This document shows, in pieces, positions 52,499-53,613 of a stretch of 53,613 bases of DNA (positions are counted from its first letter, which is position 1; every line of letters begins with the position of its first letter). The notes beneath the pieces were generated by a model. It saw only the letters and a list, made by a program, of their open reading frames with translations, was not told where the DNA came from and ran no database searches. The stretch is from Bacillus sp. FJAT-27251. Its GTDB lineage: Bacteria > Bacillota > Bacilli > Bacillales > Cytobacillaceae. The translations under genes and the position numbers were made by a program. The DNA lies in the NCBI RefSeq assembly GCF_001273925.1, contig NZ_LIGG01000001.1:3812659-3866271 (forward strand), written 5' to 3'.

Positions 52499-52756
52499 TT
52501 AAATGAAACCGAAACAGCCAAAACCGAGGCCAAAGCCGAAACAGCTAAAACCAAAGCAGCCGCCACAGCCTCCACAGCCTCCACAACGGAAGCCGAAACA
52601 ACCACCGCATCGGAAGCCAAAACCTCCACAACGGAAGCCACAGCCTCCACAACGTCTGCTCATCATATGCAGGTCTTGGCTTTGAAGATCCATAGGAACT
52701 AACTGACCAACTTCGTAAGGGTCCATTGCCAACCCTTGTAGCTCATTTTGTAACAT
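52499..52756 (-). CDS. heterocycloanthracin/sonorensin-family TOMM precursor peptide
   Basis: An 85-residue peptide. The leader (about 1-33, MLQNELQGLAMDPYEVGQLV then DLQSQDLHMMS) is acidic and the core (about 34-85) consists of Cys-Gly-Gly and Cys-Gly-Phe-Arg-type units: RRCGGCGFRCGGFGFRCGGC and on to FSCFGFGLGFGCFGFI. Eleven Cys and one Ser in the core are sites for thiazole/oxazole formation. It matches the B_an_ocin/heterocycloanthracin pattern of repeated Cys-Xaa-Xaa. ATG after ggggaggaaagaaataaa. It is first in the cluster; a possible -35 (TTGACT, 52816-52821) lies upstream. Confidence 0.92.
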   Translation of the reverse strand: MLQNELQGLAMDPYEVGQLVPMDLQSQDLHMMSRRCGGCGFRCGGFGFRCGGCFGFRCGGCGGCGGCFGFSCFGFGLGFGCFGFI

Positions 52757-52866
52757 TTTATTTCTTTCCTCCCCAATGTATTTTTTTTTGGTACAACATG
52801 AATAGAGAGTGGAAAAGTCAATGCCAGTTCTGGGTAAACGAAATCATTAGTTACGATGTGTTCTCT

Positions 52867-53118
52867 TCAACAAATTATGTTTTCTTTTAGGTCTCTGTTA
52901 CTAATGAAAGAGCCTATTTCTTTTTCCCTCCAATTTTTATTGATTGTTTTTTTCCATGGACTGGTTATGTTTCTTTCTGCCGGTGGATGAACGACCGAAA
53001 CAAAATAAAATTTCAGGAGGAACATACAATCTTTATTAGGCTTAAAGACTTTCTGTTTGGTTGTATTCTTGAAACGTCGGTCACCCAAAAAATCTTGATA
53101 CGCAAATTTTAACAACAC
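52867..53118 (-). pseudogene. N-terminal fragment resembling a tyrosine-recombinase integrase
   Basis: The GTG-started frame begins LLKFAYQDFLGDRRFKNTT, similar to the SAM-like core-binding start of phage or plasmid integrases, but by residue 25-30 the sequence degenerates (QKVFKPNKDCMFLLKFYF) and no catalytic domain follows. It has agggag 9 bases before the start. Identification rests on about 20 residues and is tentative. It lies right upstream of the TOMM cluster. Confidence 0.5.
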
Positions 53119-53195
53119 AAAAAACCACTCCCTAATTTTTATAGGAAGTGGTTATTGATATTGACATAAGTTTATTTGCAGTTTTCTTTCATGTT

Positions 53196-53241
53196 AAAAC
53201 CCAATTGCCCCTCCTTTAGAGAGTCCAATTGGGTTTTTATG
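53196..53241. terminator. Bidirectional Rho-independent terminator
   Basis: Perfect 12-bp stem aaaacccaattg / caattgggtttt with an 18-base loop and a T-run on the plus side (ttttta), A-run on the other. Confidence 0.85.
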
Positions 53242-53304
53242 TCTTTCCTGTAAAGTATCCAGAATTTGTGGGCTTTATAGGTTATTTTTCTATTCAATCA
53301 CTAT

Positions 53305-53400
53305 AGATTTGGAATTCCGGTAAATTCATCTGCTGTCAGCGGAAGCCTGGAAAGTTCATCTGTCACGACAATATAGTCCGCTCTAAAAAAGAAGAACAGT
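53305..53400 (-). pseudogene. degenerate copy of an internal segment of the DUF4145-like gene
   Basis: The plus-strand stretch agatttggaattccggtaaa and the following 75 bases closely match 45420-45515 (agatttgggattccggtaaa onwards), differing at roughly one base in eight. The rest of that gene is absent on both sides. Same orientation as the intact gene. It is a decayed paralogue or duplicated end. Confidence 0.85.
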
Positions 53401-53533
53401 GCAGCATCCATCCATAACAAACATCTTACATGTTATTTACAAGCTGTTTATTTACCATTAACAACCTGCTGATACCATTTATCATGACGAGGACTTTTAT
53501 CAAAGTGATCTTTTAATAGAAAGGAGCAAGGAA

Positions 53534-53613
53534 ATGAACCCTAAAATAGATAGCAATCATGAAAGTGAAGTGGATATAGGCAAAAGGAAGTTATTAAAGA
53601 CGTTCTTGGCGGG
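53534..53613 (+). CDS. 5' end of an unidentified gene (truncated by window end)
   Basis: An ATG at 53534 with aaggagcaaggaa before it opens MNPKIDSNHESEVDIGKRKL, then LKTFLA at the window edge. The charged start followed by KRKLLKTFLAG could be the beginning of a signal sequence (possibly a Tat-like or twin-basic signal), suggesting an exported protein, but only 26 residues are visible. No function offered. Confidence 0.7.
   Translation, partial: MNPKIDSNHESEVDIGKRKLLKTFLA

Larger units (their letters stand above)
53119..53533. other. Intergenic region, about 415 bp
   Basis: Contains a terminator (53196-53241), a degenerate copy of part of the DUF4145-like gene (53305-53400), and the presumed promoter region for the gene starting at 53534. 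A weak hairpin with stems accactccct / aggaagtggt lies near 53124-53155. Confidence 0.55.

Noticed and set aside
52503..52685. Proline/lysine-rich plus-strand ORF (MKPKQPKPRPKPKQ...)
   Set aside because: It is the antisense of the Gly/Cys-rich precursor core; the composition is forced by the opposite strand and there is no ribosome site.

Overview
The window looks like chromosomal DNA of a low-GC Gram-positive Bacillaceae (Bacillus sensu lato; Mesobacillus, Neobacillus or Cytobacillus would fit, but genus cannot be fixed here). The grounds are strong AGGAGG-type ribosome sites with frequent GTG/TTG starts, a class IV PhaR/PhaC polyhydroxyalkanoate synthase, a RocR/BkdR-like sigma-54 activator, a PonA-like penicillin-binding protein with fibronectin domains, and a heterocycloanthracin/sonorensin-type peptide cluster. 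No tRNA, rRNA or CRISPR array was seen.

Layout. 0-13 kb: an IS3-family remnant, pyruvate carboxylase, an M48 protease fused to ankyrin repeats, seven 52-bp tandem repeats, a metallo-beta-lactamase-fold hydrolase, and a MarR-controlled heterodimeric ABC exporter with a readable promoter and operator, then a small membrane protein, a lipoprotein and a Nudix hydrolase. 13.7-18.2 kb: a class A PBP, a PepSY protein with a poly-Asp tail, and a lipoprotein-type MBL hydrolase whose only full-length start is ATA. 18.2-26.3 kb: a catabolic cluster (GntR, FAH-family hydrolase, FAD monooxygenase, extradiol-type VOC dioxygenase, ABM protein, enoyl-CoA hydratase/isomerase, acetoacetyl-CoA synthetase), apparently for an aromatic compound. 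26.4-32 kb: small genes, a secreted protein with an internal 68-residue duplication, a ThDP decarboxylase, and a gene graveyard (frameshifted GIY-YIG gene, rluF remnant abutting a YczE-like remnant).

32.5-42.7 kb: a seven-gene minus-strand operon, SDR reductase - acyl-CoA synthetase - MFS transporter - phaR - phaC - M20 peptidase - CocE/NonD hydrolase. It is preceded by a perfect -24/-12 sigma-54 promoter and by the gene for a PAS-AAA+-Fis activator. The arrangement suggests inducer-dependent uptake and activation of a carboxylic or acylated substrate coupled to polyester synthesis, and is one of the two most interesting systems here.

42.8-46.4 kb: a decayed acyl-CoA ligase, a MarR-SDR pair with twin palindromic operators, an Ada-type zinc-domain protein and a DUF4145-like protein. 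46.6-52.8 kb: a thiazole/oxazole-modified peptide (TOMM) cluster comprising precursor with eleven core cysteines, ThiF-like maturation protein, YcaO cyclodehydratase ending in a PxPxP-like tail, SagB-type dehydrogenase, and a small overlapping membrane-protein ORF. This cluster lies between the DUF4145-like gene and a roughly 95-bp degenerate direct copy of part of that gene, next to an integrase-like fragment, so it may have been inserted. The window ends inside a new plus-strand gene.
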